From positions 310,001-374,000 of the forward strand of contig JAQSEB010000159.1 of the NCBI GenBank assembly GCA_030063045.1: a DNA stretch of 64,000 bases. The letters are read 5' to 3'. This stretch comes from Pratylenchus scribneri (Eukaryota > Nematoda > Chromadorea > Rhabditida > Pratylenchidae). A model generated the notes under the pieces. The model saw only the letters and a list, made by a program, of their open reading frames with translations, searched no databases and had not been told where the DNA came from. Position 1 is the first letter of the stretch. Each line of letters starts with the position of its first letter. Positions 23,398 through 35,215 of this stretch are shown here, one piece after another. The position numbers and the translations under genes were made by a program.

Positions 23398-23433
23398 TAG
23401 AGTTGCAGCCCCGTCCCCGGGGCTGCAACCCTA
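23398..23433. mobile_element. 36-bp micro-hAT element with 8-bp TSD
   Basis: TAGAGTTGCAGCCCC ... GGGGCTGCAACCCTA folds into a near-perfect hairpin and is flanked on both sides by ATGCCCAA (23390-23397 and 23434-23441). The TAG(G/A)GTTG end plus an 8-bp duplication is the hAT signature. Confidence 0.75.
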
Positions 23434-23784
23434 ATGCCCAATAGCCGAAATTTGCTTTTGCTTGGGGATCTTTCATTTTCCTTCATACCTCATTTTAGGA
23501 TTGGAAATTCCAATAATTTTGTATTTTAGTTTAAAACCTCTTTATTTTTGAATGAACCATGGAAAGAATTATATAAATCGAAGCAGTTTGATGTTTTATT
23601 AAAAAATTTTCATCATTTGCATTTTTTTTTTATCAATATTCAGAAAAATTCAATTTTAAATCAGATCAAATAAGAAACATTTTGGAATGTGTATATAAAA
23701 ATTATACTGAATATATCAATATTTCAAAAAATAATTGAATGCACTGAGAATGGCAAATTCGATTAAAATATTTGTTTCATATTA

Positions 23785-24408
23785 TTAAGGCACCTCGAAA
23801 TAATGAATTCCTTTTTCAGCCGGAATTGTATGTGGACGAGGAGGAACTGAAAATGGAAAAAAAAATGATAAAATTTATGCTTTCGAATAGTTTATAAAGA
23901 GGGTGTAGGAAAGCCCACACGCATTTTGCGCACTCGATTTTGCCTACTCTCATCCATATTTTAAAAGCTATCATTTTTCTTTTATCTTATAAATGTTCCA
24001 TAATATTAAATTAATCTTCCTCTGACTGGGGAACATATTCTGATTTTAATATTTGATAAAATTAAATTGGCCAAAAAATTATGACAAAAATTAAAAAATT
24101 CGCCATATTCTGTATCCAATTTGCCTCTTTTTTTTTGGCTTTTTGAATATTCAATCAAATTCACGAATCTAGTATCTAAATAGTATATAATCATGCATAA
24201 AATTGCTTAAAAATATTTCCTAAAAGTCAATAATTAATTTTCTAAAGAAAATTCGAATGCGCAAATTTCGCTCACAGCAAAGCTAGAAACACACAAACCT
24301 TTTTTATGGGATTCGTTCTTCTTCATTTTATCCGGAGTAATGAATAATACGGACTGAACTAAGCCATCCTCAATCCGATAGCACATCGTTAAGCCTTTTG
24401 TTCGAAAA
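23785..24408 (-). CDS. 3' end of an unidentified gene
   Basis: Two exons, 24408-24299 and 23846-23785, with good acceptors (TTTTTAATTAG, CCATTTTCAG) and matching phase 1. They read FRTKGLTMCYRIEDG... through PDKMKKNESHKK to a proline-rich end PPRPHTIPAEKG. Codon use is clearly coding and the terminal stop is a double TAA. I do not recognise the family. The upstream exon should enter in phase 2, but no such exon is seen before the foldback element at 24531, whose near end lies about 120 bp upstream. The gene may be disrupted or continue beyond the element. Confidence 0.55.
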
Positions 24409-24530
24409 CTAATTAAAAAATGATATTTATTATTAATTATTTTTATTTAAACTAATAATATGAATAAATATTGGATTGCCATTTTTTTTGTCTCCTATAG
24501 CCATAGCCACACCCGTTATATTTTTGGGTA

Positions 24531-25310
24531 AAATTGGTTCATAACGCCCAGAGCCGAAATCATATAAATGATATACCGTTCGACTCGTCTTGATGAGCTG
24601 AGATAAGCAAAATTTTTTACCCGGCAACCACTTTTGGCCAAGTTATGGCCATTAAAAAGTCACTTTCCCATAAAAGTGAAGGGTCCCCCCTATGGGTCAA
24701 AAATTTTGAAAATTTCTTTTCAGTCAAATTATACCTCAATCGACGCGTCTCGATGAGCAGAGCACGAATCTGTGATTGTTTTCGCCTAAAACCCAAAAAT
24801 AAAAAAGTTATGGCCATTTTTGTCTCGCTGGAATGTGTTGGAACTGCGGAGGTAATGTAAGAAGGGAATCCGGAGTGGCGTAGCCGTAGCGACGACCCGG
24901 ACCGCGGAGCGGTTCGGCGGCGAGCGCTAGCGAGCTAAGTGAGCCGTGAGGAGCGAAGGCGGAGCACACGTAGGAGTCCCTTCTGAAATGCCCACCGGAG
25001 CAGTTCCAATCCGTATTTCCTTTGCGCGACTGTAACTTTTTTATTTTCGTGTTTTATGCAAAACCGATATCAGATTCGTGCTCTGCTCATCTAGACGCGT
25101 CGATTGATGTATAATATGTCCAAATAAAAATTTTGAACTTTTTCGACCCAAAGGGGGGACCCTTCACTTTTCAGATTTTCGAGTGGCCATAACTCGGCCA
25201 AAATTAGTTGCCGGGTAAAAATTTTTGCTTATTCGAACTCAGCTCATCAAGAGGCGTCGAACGGTGTATCATTTATATGTTTTCGGCTCTGGGCGCTATG
25301 AACCAATTTT
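24531..25310. mobile_element. foldback element with GC-rich core, copy A
   Basis: Inverted ends AAATTGGTTCATAACGCCCA / GCGCTATGAACCAATTT enclose repeated inward blocks (ATCGACGCGTCTCGATGAG, AAGTTATGGCCA, GGGTCCCCCC) on both sides of a ~150-bp GC-rich core beginning GGAACTGCGGAGGTAATGTA. Copies B (30124) and C (32562) share the core almost unchanged. There is no ORF of coding character. Confidence 0.75.
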
Positions 25311-25586
25311 TCCTATTTTTGTTTGATAACAAATTATTTCCACCAATAGTGGTTTTTTAAATATTTAACAATTAATAAATCGGTTCTAGACCATAAAAAT
25401 TCTATTTTGCCGGAATGGCAATACTCAACGGAATGTAAAATGTTTTTTTAACGTATTCGATACCGGAACATTTTTCCTAATTTAAACCGCCGGAATACAA
25501 AAAAAGACGGAACTTTCGATTGGAATAAGAACCAACACACTAATAAAAACTTAAAGAATTATTAAACCCATAGTGGTTGTTTATGG

Positions 25587-26214
25587 TAGTGTTGCCCCGG
25601 AAGTTCCCCGGTTCCGGTGGCCGCTGAAGTTTCGGGCCTATTTTGAGGTTCCGGTTCCGTGTTTGGTTCCGGTCTTCCAGTTCCGGGGCAACCGAAAAAT
25701 TTTCACCCTTTAAAAATGAAATGAAAAAGTGGAGGTATTGTAATTTTTTTAACAAAATTTTGCTCTGCGTGGCCATTTTTGGTTAATATTTTGGCCATTT
25801 TTTAACCAAATTTTGCGCTGCGTGGCCATTTTTAAATCAGATTTCGCTGCAGCGGCAAAATTTTTAGGGGGGTGGGAGGGGCGCAAAATGGTGCTTGTCC
25901 TATCCCTCTTGCCGATGTATGTTCACGGTTGGAGTGGTGAATATGCAAAAGATCAATTATTTCTTCACCATCATTTGTAAATTTTAAATGGACATTCATT
26001 TCACATTTATTTAATATTCAATTCATTTTATTTTTATAAAATTTAAATTATTTTACGTTTAAAAATAATTTTTTCTGAAAAATTCACCCCTAAATGATGG
26101 ATTTCAAAAGTTCCGGCTTTTGAGTTCCAGTTTCTGAAACTCAGTTTGAGTTCCCGTTCCGGTTCGATAATGAGTTCCAGTTCCGGAAAAAATCATGGTT
26201 CCGGGGCAACCCTA
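25587..26214. mobile_element. hAT-like element with GGTTCCGG ends and 8-bp TSD
   Basis: Ends TAGTGTTGCCCCGGAA / TTCCGGGGCAACCCTA, flanked by an exact GTTTATGG duplication (25579-25586 and 26215-26222). Subterminal DNA is rich in GGTTCCGG/GAGTTCC, and the interior again carries GCGTGGCCATTTTTGGTTAA units like those in the 20528 element. Confidence 0.8.
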
Positions 26215-26462
26215 GTTTATGGTTGACTTTGATTTTTTTTAAATTAAAAATTGAATACATTTTTTAAAAGTTATATCTCGCTTCAATAATATCAAAACTA
26301 TATATAACAGTAAAACAATTAATTATAAAATCTAAATCATTTTCAAACGAGCTAGAAATTATTAAAATTCTGTATTAACTATTAAGGAACTAAATTAGAC
26401 TTTTATGTAATAATAATTAAGAAAAAACAAGAAAATTTTTTATAAATAAAATAATAATTAAT

Positions 26463-29400
26463 TTACCTCTTCGGATTCGGAACATTTATGCCGATGTAAA
26501 TGAATCGGTCAAATGTTGTTTGGTGTTTTTGGGCGATATCATCAAAAACCTTGCGATAGTAAATTGCCTCTTTCACTGCAATGTCCGCATTTCTATTGTG
26601 TTTCATTTCGACAATAACTGTTGTTAACATTTTATTGTTGTTTGGATGTGCCAATGTAAAGGACAAGTCAATTCTTAATATCTCCTCATCCTGGCATTTG
26701 TATTGCTCATCAGGAATGAAATAGAGTTTATCCTTAATTTTTGCCGCCAAAGAAGCAAACATTGCATGGGAAAATAATTCAGCTTCTGGCTTGAAATTGG
26801 TCGCCTTGAGAAATGTTGTGAATGTTTGCCTGAAATTTTTAGTCGTTCATCGTTCTAATAAATTACGATATAGTATTAAATTTTGCGAATTAGATTCGTT
26901 TTTTTTTTGAATATGAATGGTAATTATAGTGTTTATATAATTCAAAATTTTTTTTATCTAATATTAATTTTTACTTACAAAGTAGTTTTTGACTTCTAAT
27001 TAATCAGAAAACGGTATTAGAGCCTACAAATCTTATATCCATTTGTACATAGATCTCATCAATTGGCATCGAATGGTGAAAAAATGTTAGATTTGTGATC
27101 AAAATTAAATTGTTTAAACCGGTAAATAAAAATTTGGTTTAAACGGTTTAACTCGTTCAATTTTGTTTTAAACTTAAAAAATATGCCAAAAGACGCGTCT
27201 CGTTGCGATCTACAAAATGGTATAAAATTAATTGGTCCTAAGACTGTTTTCTGATTTATTAGAAATCAAAAAAATTAATTTGTAAGTAAAAAATTAAAAT
27301 TGTAGGTAAATTGCTTTCTATATTTATATTAATACAAATTTAAACCTCACTTAAGTCTTTTCATTGGATTCCGAAACACGCTTTCATCAAGTCCATCAGT
27401 AAATGCAATCTCTTGTAAAGCATTTGTCACATTATTTGCATCTTCATCAGAAAATTGGAATTTTTGAATATAATATGGATAAAGCAATCCATGTAGCCGA
27501 TTCCTGTAATTGTTTTATTTAAAATGTGAAAAACCGCAAAAACACAAATAAATTTTAATTTTTTCAAGTTCATTATATACCAATCTCGACGCAAAGTAGG
27601 AAGCTTTTTATTAATTTCCCATAAAAAATATGTAAAAAAAGTTATACTATAATGAAACTAAAATTTAAACCCAATTCTAGTTCTATACTTATGAAATTAA
27701 AACTATTCATATTTTTTTTTATTTTTGAGTTTTTTACGAAAACGATGGCAATTTATTTGATTAACAAATCTGGACGTTCCGATTGGTGTATATGTTACGG
27801 TTAATATTGGAAATTGGGCATTTCCAGAAATGCCCAAGATTTTTGGCCGGGCAATTTTGGAAATCTCAGCTTCTAGGCACCTTACAGACCCGAGAGTAGG
27901 CTCATTCGACTCGGCATGGTCGATTTACTATATGAAATTTCAATTACAGATCAATTTAGGGGCTAGGGTTAGAGTAGGACTGGCATGGGTTTTAGGGGTT
28001 AAAGGCTAGAGGTCTAAAGGAAAAGCTCATACCAGCCTGAAATTGAAAATTCATATAGTAAATCGACTATGCCCAAGTCGAATGGCCCTAATCTCGAGTC
28101 TGAACGATGCCTAGAAGTCGTGATTTCCAAAATTGGCCGGCCAAAAAGCTTGGGCATTTCTGGATATGCCAAATTTCCAGGATTGCCGGCAACATATAAA
28201 TTTCCATGAAATGATTTTTTTGCCCAAACAGTTTACTTTTGCAAATTGCGGATGTAAATTGCATATAGATTGGGTGTGAAAAGATAAATTTTTTTAGAAA
28301 TAAATTTATTCATGAGAGACCGCATTTACCGTATTTGTTGATTCGGAACTGCCAGAAAGTCGCCTCTTTTGGTTAGAATTCCAACTTGGAAAAGATAGGT
28401 CAGAAATATGCGAATCAATTTTTCTTCCAAATTGGATGGCCAACTTTTCATTGCCTTGTTAAATTTCTTGTAGTCATTCAAAAAAAATTCCTCCTTCAAA
28501 ATGCTGGCGCGCCGATATTTGCTTTCCGTTTTATCGTCAACAAGTTTCAAAATACGCATACTTTTTTTAATTATTCCAACTTCCTTATCCTCTTCACTGT
28601 AATTCAATACAATGCTCATCAACTGTGGGAAAAATTGATGAAATCAATTAATTATATTTAAAATGATTTGGCAAATGTGCAGAAAAATATTTTCCGTGAG
28701 ATAATAAAATTTTGCGAACATTTTTGGGAAAGAAAAACATATTTTGGCAAACATTGTTCGGGAGAGAATAAAACTAGACAATTATTAATTTGGTAATTTT
28801 ATTTTATTAATTATCAGATTTTTGCATTTTATTTAAGAAACGCCATAGCACCTATTTTAGGTTGCCATCTTGCTCTAAGATAAAAGAAATAAATTTATCA
28901 AAGTGTGGAGAAAAAGAAAAATCTAGCCAAGATAACAAAGATTTAGAATTGGAATATCCTTTTTCACAGATTAATATTCGCGCATTCAATTTTAATAACC
29001 CTTCCCTTTCTTTATTTTTTAAAATCATTTATGGTGTTAAATTGTTTAACTTTTACGAATATTTTCCTTCAAATCTAATCAGTTCGAATTAAAAATTTAA
29101 TTTATTAGTAATAATTTCTTACCATATCTGCAATTTGTTTTTTCTGGAAAAGATGCTCTAAACGGGCAACAAGCGAATCAATATTCAAATGCACTCTCAA
29201 TAAATCCGGTAAATAAATATTGTCACGATATTTAATATAATGGTTTAAATATTTGCAACATGCATACGGATTGCAAAAATTGTACGGAACACCATTCACT
29301 GTATAGGAATAGCCTGAAAAATTATTGAAATTTAGGCAATTCATACTAATTTAATATGATTTTTGAACAAATTTAAAATATGCTACTGATTTTTTTTGGT

Positions 29401-32400
29401 TCTATGATGTTAGTTATAAAAAAATGCAAAAAAGGGCATTTGTCATAAAAAGCAAAAACGGGCGGCGTTTGTCAAAAAATACAAAAATAAAAATTTTTAA
29501 TAATCGAATTTTTATTACTTTTAAACTTTATATTCATTAAATAATGTAAGAAATAAATCCAATATATAATTTTAGATTAAATTGTTTGTTCTCAACTAAC
29601 TAAATTAAATTAAAGAATGTTATAAATACAAAGTTATTTTAAAAAAATTAATTACCATTGCACCATGACCACATAATTTGTTGAATATTTTCGGGAATTT
29701 CAAATCCACATTTTTTGCGAATTTCCTGCGCCATTTCCTGGATATCATTTCGACTAAAGCCAACAAATTCATTCAAATCTGTGCCCAACAGCAAATTGCA
29801 TTCCTCAAAACGCAAACCGGACTGAAAAATTTAGAATTTAATTATTACATATACTTTATTTGAGGATGTCTAATTTTTTCCCCAAGATTTTTTCTCCAGG
29901 AATTTGTTATGAAATAAATCAATTTGGAACCAATAAAATTAAATCGTTTAAACGATTTTCGATTTTTACTATTGCTATAGGAAATGACATTGTTTTATGT
30001 TATCCATCCTATCTTTTTGTCGAAATATATCCGAAACGAATTGCTAGGCTAAAACAAAAACCAAACTGATTTTAAAATTAAATAGAATACTTAGTAAAAA
30101 TAATAATGTGTGAAAAAATTTACTCATAGCTCCCAAACTTAAAATCAGGTAAATGATATACCATTCGATAGAGCTCGATGAGCTGAGTGGGAAAATGTAA
30201 GTAATTTTAGCGCGCTTGAGTTTTGGGCCAAGTTATGGCCAATTGAAAATCGCAAAAGTGCTTGGTCCCCCCTATTGGTCGGAAAAGTTCAAAATTTTTA
30301 TTTGGACATATTATACATCAATCGACGCGTCTAGATGAGCAGAGCACGAATCTGATATCGGTTTTGCATAAAACACAAAAATATAAAAGTTACAGTCGCG
30401 CAAAGGAAATACGGATTGGAACTGCTCCGGTGGGTATTTCAGAAGGGACTCCTACGTGTGCTCCGCCTTCGCTCCTCACGGCTCACTTAGCTCGCTAGCG
30501 CTCGCCGCCGAACCGCTCCGCGGTCCGGGTCGTCGCTACGGCTACGCCACTCCGGATTCCCTTCTTACATTACCTCCGCAGTTCCAACACATTCCAGCGA
30601 GACTAAAATGGCCATAACTTTTTTAGTTTTGAGTTTTAAGCGAAACTGATGGCAGATTCGAGCTTCTCTCATCTAGACGCGTCGATGGAGCTATAACTTA
30701 GCTATGAGAAAAATTTTGAAATTTTTCGACCAAAGGGGGGAACCCTTCACTTTTATGGGTAAACTAAATTTATTGGCCATAACTTGGCCTAAAACGCAAA
30801 CGCGCACAAAATTTTTACATTTTCACACTCAGCTCGATGAGACGAACCGAATGGTATATCATTTACCTGATTTTAAGTTTGGGAGCTATGACGCACTTTT
30901 ACCTAATGTGTCTAGCGGCTTAATTTTTTTTTCTTTCATTATTATTTAAAAATGTATTTTGCCTGCTGCTCAGTTGAACCAGTCATGAGAATGCCGGCCA
31001 CAATTGCATGATTGACAAAGGGATTGCTTTTGAATGTTGAGACCATAAGAGCGCTATGAAAGCTGGTAATTAATTTGATTTCATTTTTATCCATATTTGT
31101 CGTAAACAATGAAGAAATTGGCTTATCATATTCGTCCATAAGCAGCACAATTTTCGAATCACCTGTGAATGAAATTTATTTTGTATTATTATGCCAATCC
31201 AATGGAGGCAAATTTAATAAATCATCATAATGATAATGTTCAAAAATTGAATAATTATGGTTAAGACTTATGAGATTGCCTCTATTTTTGAAAATACTTA
31301 ACTTATAAAATTCTGTGTCTATTTTCTTTTCATGGGGGATATTTTTATTTTTTATATTCTAATTACCCAATTATTAATGTTTCGAATAATGGTGTGTAAA
31401 TATTATTCACGAAAAGATTTAACTTAATTTTTAAAATATTATGAATTTATTAATAATAGAAAAAATTTAAAAAATATTATTTGAAGACCAACCGTGAAAC
31501 TTTTTGACAATTTCAGCCAATGTTTGAAGGGAATCACTCAAATCATCCTTGTCCAAAATTTTATCAGCATTTAAAGCTTTCTCGAGAAAATCCAAATGAA
31601 ATTTTCGTGCCTGTTTATTATTTTTCATGTGGTCTTAAAATATTGGAAAATTCATTTTTTAAATAAATTAACTCATACCATAAATGTAACTGAACTTTTC
31701 ACAAGTTAAACAAAGTTGCCTTCGAAATTTGTTCAAAACTGAATCCAATGTTTCGCCAAAAACATTTTTTAATGTTATAAAGATGGTCGGATGCTTCCCA
31801 AAATGATCATCAACTAAAAAGGATAATATGTATGTTATGGGCATTTGGAATTATGTAATTGCCAGAGCCCTGTGCTATATTTAATTTTGAAAATCTTTTT
31901 TTATCTGACTTGACTACAACTCGAGATCAATCGACTCGTCATGGCCTAGTTTGTTGATTTTTAAAATATGAGCTGAAAATTGACTTAATCAACTATGTTG
32001 AATCGAATGATCCACTCACTTTCCTAGCCAAAATTTCCAATCTTATTCAAAATTGTCTGGCTTAAAGCCATTGAAATTTAGGAATCTTCGAAAATATTCG
32101 TAATATTTAAATTATATAAACAGAATAAGGATTTTGATAAAAGATCAAAAATTAGTCCTTAATAAACAATTTAATGCTGTATAAATCAAAATTCGTAAAA
32201 GGCTGATTAATTGGTAAAATTCAACAGTATTAAACCTTAAAAGTTAAAACCCTAGTAAAAAATAGCTAATAAATTCAGAGAAAATAAATTAGTTTGGGCG
32301 ATTGGTTGTCCATTCCCCTAAATCTTTATAATGTACTATTTTCGTTAGACTCCTATGCTCCGGAGCCCCTAAGCCCATAATCACTTGCCCCTATTCTGAT

Positions 32401-35215
32401 TTAAAGTAATGGACCAGGGCTCTCAGTAGATGGATTTTCGGTTTGGGGGGCATTTTCGGTAAAAAGGGGGCATTTTGGGGGGCATTTTTAAAGTGTTAAA
32501 AACGAAAATTTTAGTTAAAAAAGGCCGCGCAGAGAAATATTGGACAAACGGTAAAATTGTAGTTTACGGTAATAGCACAGATTTGGACGAGCGATAGCTC
32601 ATTCGAAAGAGCTCGTCGAGTTGAGTGCGAATATGTTAAAATTTTCTGGGGGTAACCACTTTTGGCCAAGTTATGGCCATTAAAAAGTCACTTTCCCATA
32701 AAAGTGAAGGGTCCCCCCTATGGGTCAAAAATTTTGAAAATTTCTTTTCAGTCAAATTATACCTCAATCGACGCGTCTCGATGAGCAGAGCACGAATCTG
32801 TGATTGTTTTCGCCTAAAACCCAAAAATAAAAAAGTTATGGCCATTTTTGTCTCGCTGGAATGTGTTGGAACTGCGGAGGTAATGTAAGAAGGTAATCCG
32901 GAGTGGCGTAGCCGTAGCGACGACCCGACCGCGAAGCGGTTCGGCGGCGAGCTTAGCGCGCGCTAGCGAGCTAAGTGAGCCGTGAGGAGCGAAGGCGGAG
33001 CACACGTAGGAGTCCCTTCTGAAATACCCACCGGAGCAGTTCCAATCCGTATTTCCTTTGCGCGACTGTAACTTTTTTATTTTCGTGTTTTATGCAAAAC
33101 CGATATCAGATTCGTGCTCTGCTCATCAGACGCGTCGATTGATGTATAATATGTCCAAATAAAAATTATGAACTTTTTCGACCCAAAGGGGGGACCCTTC
33201 ACTTTTCAGATTTTCGAGTGGCCATAACTTGGCCAAAAGTGGTTGCCCCCGGGAAATTCTAACATATTCGCACTCAGCTCGACGAGCTCTATCGAATGAG
33301 CTACCGTTCGTCCAAATCTGTGCTATTACCGTAAAGTAAAATTTTTCCTAGACAAACAAATGGCCAGCGAAAAATTGTACCAAAAAATGGCCAGCGAAAA
33401 ATTGGACCAAAAAATGACCTTTTAGGTGTAAATTTTAATAAATGATCGAAAGGGTGAATTTGGGGGATAACTCGGCTAGGGGGGGGGGGGGGGGGCGCCA
33501 AAAAGGGGGCAAATGCCTCCCGTGGGGGGGGGGGGGGGGTTGTATTCTGAGAGTCCTGAATGGACCCATTTAGAAGAATGAACCGTCCACCGTTTGGGCC
33601 TAAAATAATTATTGGTAAAAATGTGCATAACTATTATTTAAAATTATTTAAAAACTTACAGAACTCTGCTTCTCGTTTTTTTATCTCTGTCCCTTCCCAT
33701 ATTTCCATTCTTTTACTATCAGTTGGCTGAGTTGGAATGCCGACTTTGGGTTCAACATCACAAAATGACTCGACCATTTTTAGCAACAATGTTTTGCCCA
33801 TGGCTCGAGGCAAAGTAAATCGATAAACTTTTTCCCTTTGGAGAAATTTTTTCAAAAACATGGTTTTGTCGGCAAAAGCGCATTCGTGCAATTGTTCGAA
33901 TGTTGGATCGAGTGGGTTATCCAGAAAATATTCATCTTCTTGTTTTGGCTTCGACAAGAGTTTTCCTTTTGACCGTCGCTCGGCTGCATTTCTTTGGAGT
34001 GGCTGCACCTTAAATATTGAAATTACAAATTCGTATTTAGATCATATAGTTTTATAGTTTTTTTTTGTATTTTGAACTTGAAGAGCTTATTTAAAGTTAA
34101 AATTATTAAATATGCATAAAGTGATCAAAAATTAAAGGGTTTAAACCACCTAAACCGTTTTATGGGTTTTGGTTCAAAACCAATTAAACCATGACAAATT
34201 ATATATCATTCGATGCGTCTTGACGAGCTCCATGGTATAGAGTATAACATTTTATGGTTGTCATTTAATTTGTAGAAAAAAACATTGAAAATGTAGAAGA
34301 GTATTGAAAATGTAGAAAAAAAACATTGAAAATGTAGGAAAAAACATTGAAAATGTAGGAAAAAAACATTGAAAATGTAGAAAAGAGTATTGAATATGTC
34401 GACAAGTTTATAACGGTTTGTCCTAGACTCCCAAACCTTGTACCCAATCGATAGAGGTCGTCATGACGCGTCCATTGGTATATATTTTGTCATGGTTTGA
34501 TAAAAATTTAAAGGGTTTAAACCACTTAAACCGTTTTATGGGTTTTGGTTCAAAACCAATTAAACCATGACAAATTATATATCATTCGATGCGTCTTGAC
34601 GAGCTCTATTCAATGGTATATGGTTTGTGAATTTTGGACAACCCACTAAACCGTTATAAACTTTTCGACATTTTCAATACTCTTTTCGACTTTTTCAATG
34701 TTTTTTTCCACAATTTAAATCCACTTTTTATGCTTGATGCTAGACCCTTCGAACCTTATACCCTTTTAATAGATCTCATCTAGACGCATCGAATGGTATT
34801 TAAAACTCTCATTTTTTTTTATCAAAAATTAAGGATTTCAAACCTAGTGAACCGTTTTTCATTTTTGGTTCAAGACTACCTTAATCATTAACTTAACACA
34901 AACGAAATCATTATCAAACGATGCTTCTCGATGAGATCTATCAAATGGGTATAAGCTTTGGGTGTCTATGATCATGCACTAAAAAGCTATACTCAAAAAA
35001 TTGATCTTTCGGCAAAAGAAACCGATCTTATGGAAAAAAGAACTTTTTTTTCAATAAAAAACTTTTTCTCAATATTTTTTAAGGAAATATTTCTCATTTA
35101 TCGTAACTTTTCATTATAAATAATAAACCTTATTATTATCTGGACTCGAATCAAGATCAGAACGAATTTCATTATCCTGCTGTTGGAGGGGCATTGCAGA
35201 AGTGGAAGTTGCCAT
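26463..35215 (-). CDS. AAA-ATPase-like + PD-(D/E)XK nuclease protein
   Basis: Ten exons: 35215-35129, 34008-33660, 31813-31679, 31633-31493, 31162-30963, 29821-29656, 29313-29123, 28622-28330, 27503-27351, 26829-26463. Phases agree throughout and sum to 693 aa, provided exon 5 uses a GC donor (CAG|GCAAAA). Features in order: Walker A LPRAMGKT (about 95-102), FGKHPTIFITLKNV, Walker B VLLMDEYDKPI (243-252), ILMTG, the helical GTDLNEFVGFSRNDI block, GYSYTVNGVPYNFCNPYA, GILTKRGDFLAVPN, then a nuclease domain with RIDLSF (Asp626) and VIVEMKHN (Glu646, Lys648). This is the order of the AAA-ATPase-like (PF09820) and PDDEXK_9 (PF08011) pair, common in bacteria and patchy in eukaryotes. All catalytic residues are present. 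The cellular role of the family is unclear; transfer followed by intron gain is an inference. Foldback and hAT elements fill the introns. Confidence 0.85.
27789..28199. mobile_element. 411-bp foldback element
   Basis: Imperfect inverted arms of about 170 bp (TATATGTTACGGTTAATATT... / ...GCCGGCAACATATA) including TTTCCAGAAATGCCCAAG and CGATTTACTATATGAA on both sides. It lies in the intron between exons 8 and 9 of the AAA/nuclease gene. The TATATGTTGC terminus is shared with the 16172 hairpin. Confidence 0.75.
30124..30892. mobile_element. foldback element with GC-rich core, copy B
   Basis: Ends TCATAGCTCCCAAACTTAAA / inverted complement, then ATACCATTCGA blocks, and the same GC-rich core as copies A and C in opposite orientation. 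It fills the GC-AG intron of the AAA/nuclease gene. Confidence 0.75.
32415..33558. mobile_element. hAT-like element carrying GC-core copy C and poly-G tracts
   Basis: Ends CAGGGCTCTCAG / CTGAGAGTCCTG, flanked by AATGGAC (32408-32414 and 33559-33565). Inside, G-rich units (GGGGGGCATTTT) flank a full copy of the foldback element (32562-33336, ends TTTACGGTAATAGCACAG). Near the right end are two G runs of about 17 bases. It lies in intron 2 of the AAA/nuclease gene. Confidence 0.75.
34125..34607. repeat. direct repeat pair around GAAAATGTAG units
   Basis: A ~110-bp block (AAAGGGTTTAAACCACCTAA ... CGATGCGTCTTGACGAGCTC) occurs at about 34125-34237 and again at 34502-34607 in the same orientation. 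Between them are about five AACATTGAAAATGTAGAAA units. It lies in intron 1 of the AAA/nuclease gene. Confidence 0.75.

Noticed and set aside
24433..24627. Minus ORF reading ITGVAMAIGDKKNG as an upstream exon of the 23785 gene
   Set aside because: Half of it lies in the foldback element, no acceptor precedes it, and no donor gives the phase 2 needed to join the next exon.
25540..25776. 78-codon minus ORF with NRNLKIGPKL
   Set aside because: Overlaps the end and flank of the hAT-like element at 25587; composed of GGTTCCGG-type simple sequence.
28386..28661. 91-codon plus ORF
   Set aside because: Antisense shadow of exon 8 of the AAA/nuclease gene, whose frame and splice sites are well supported.
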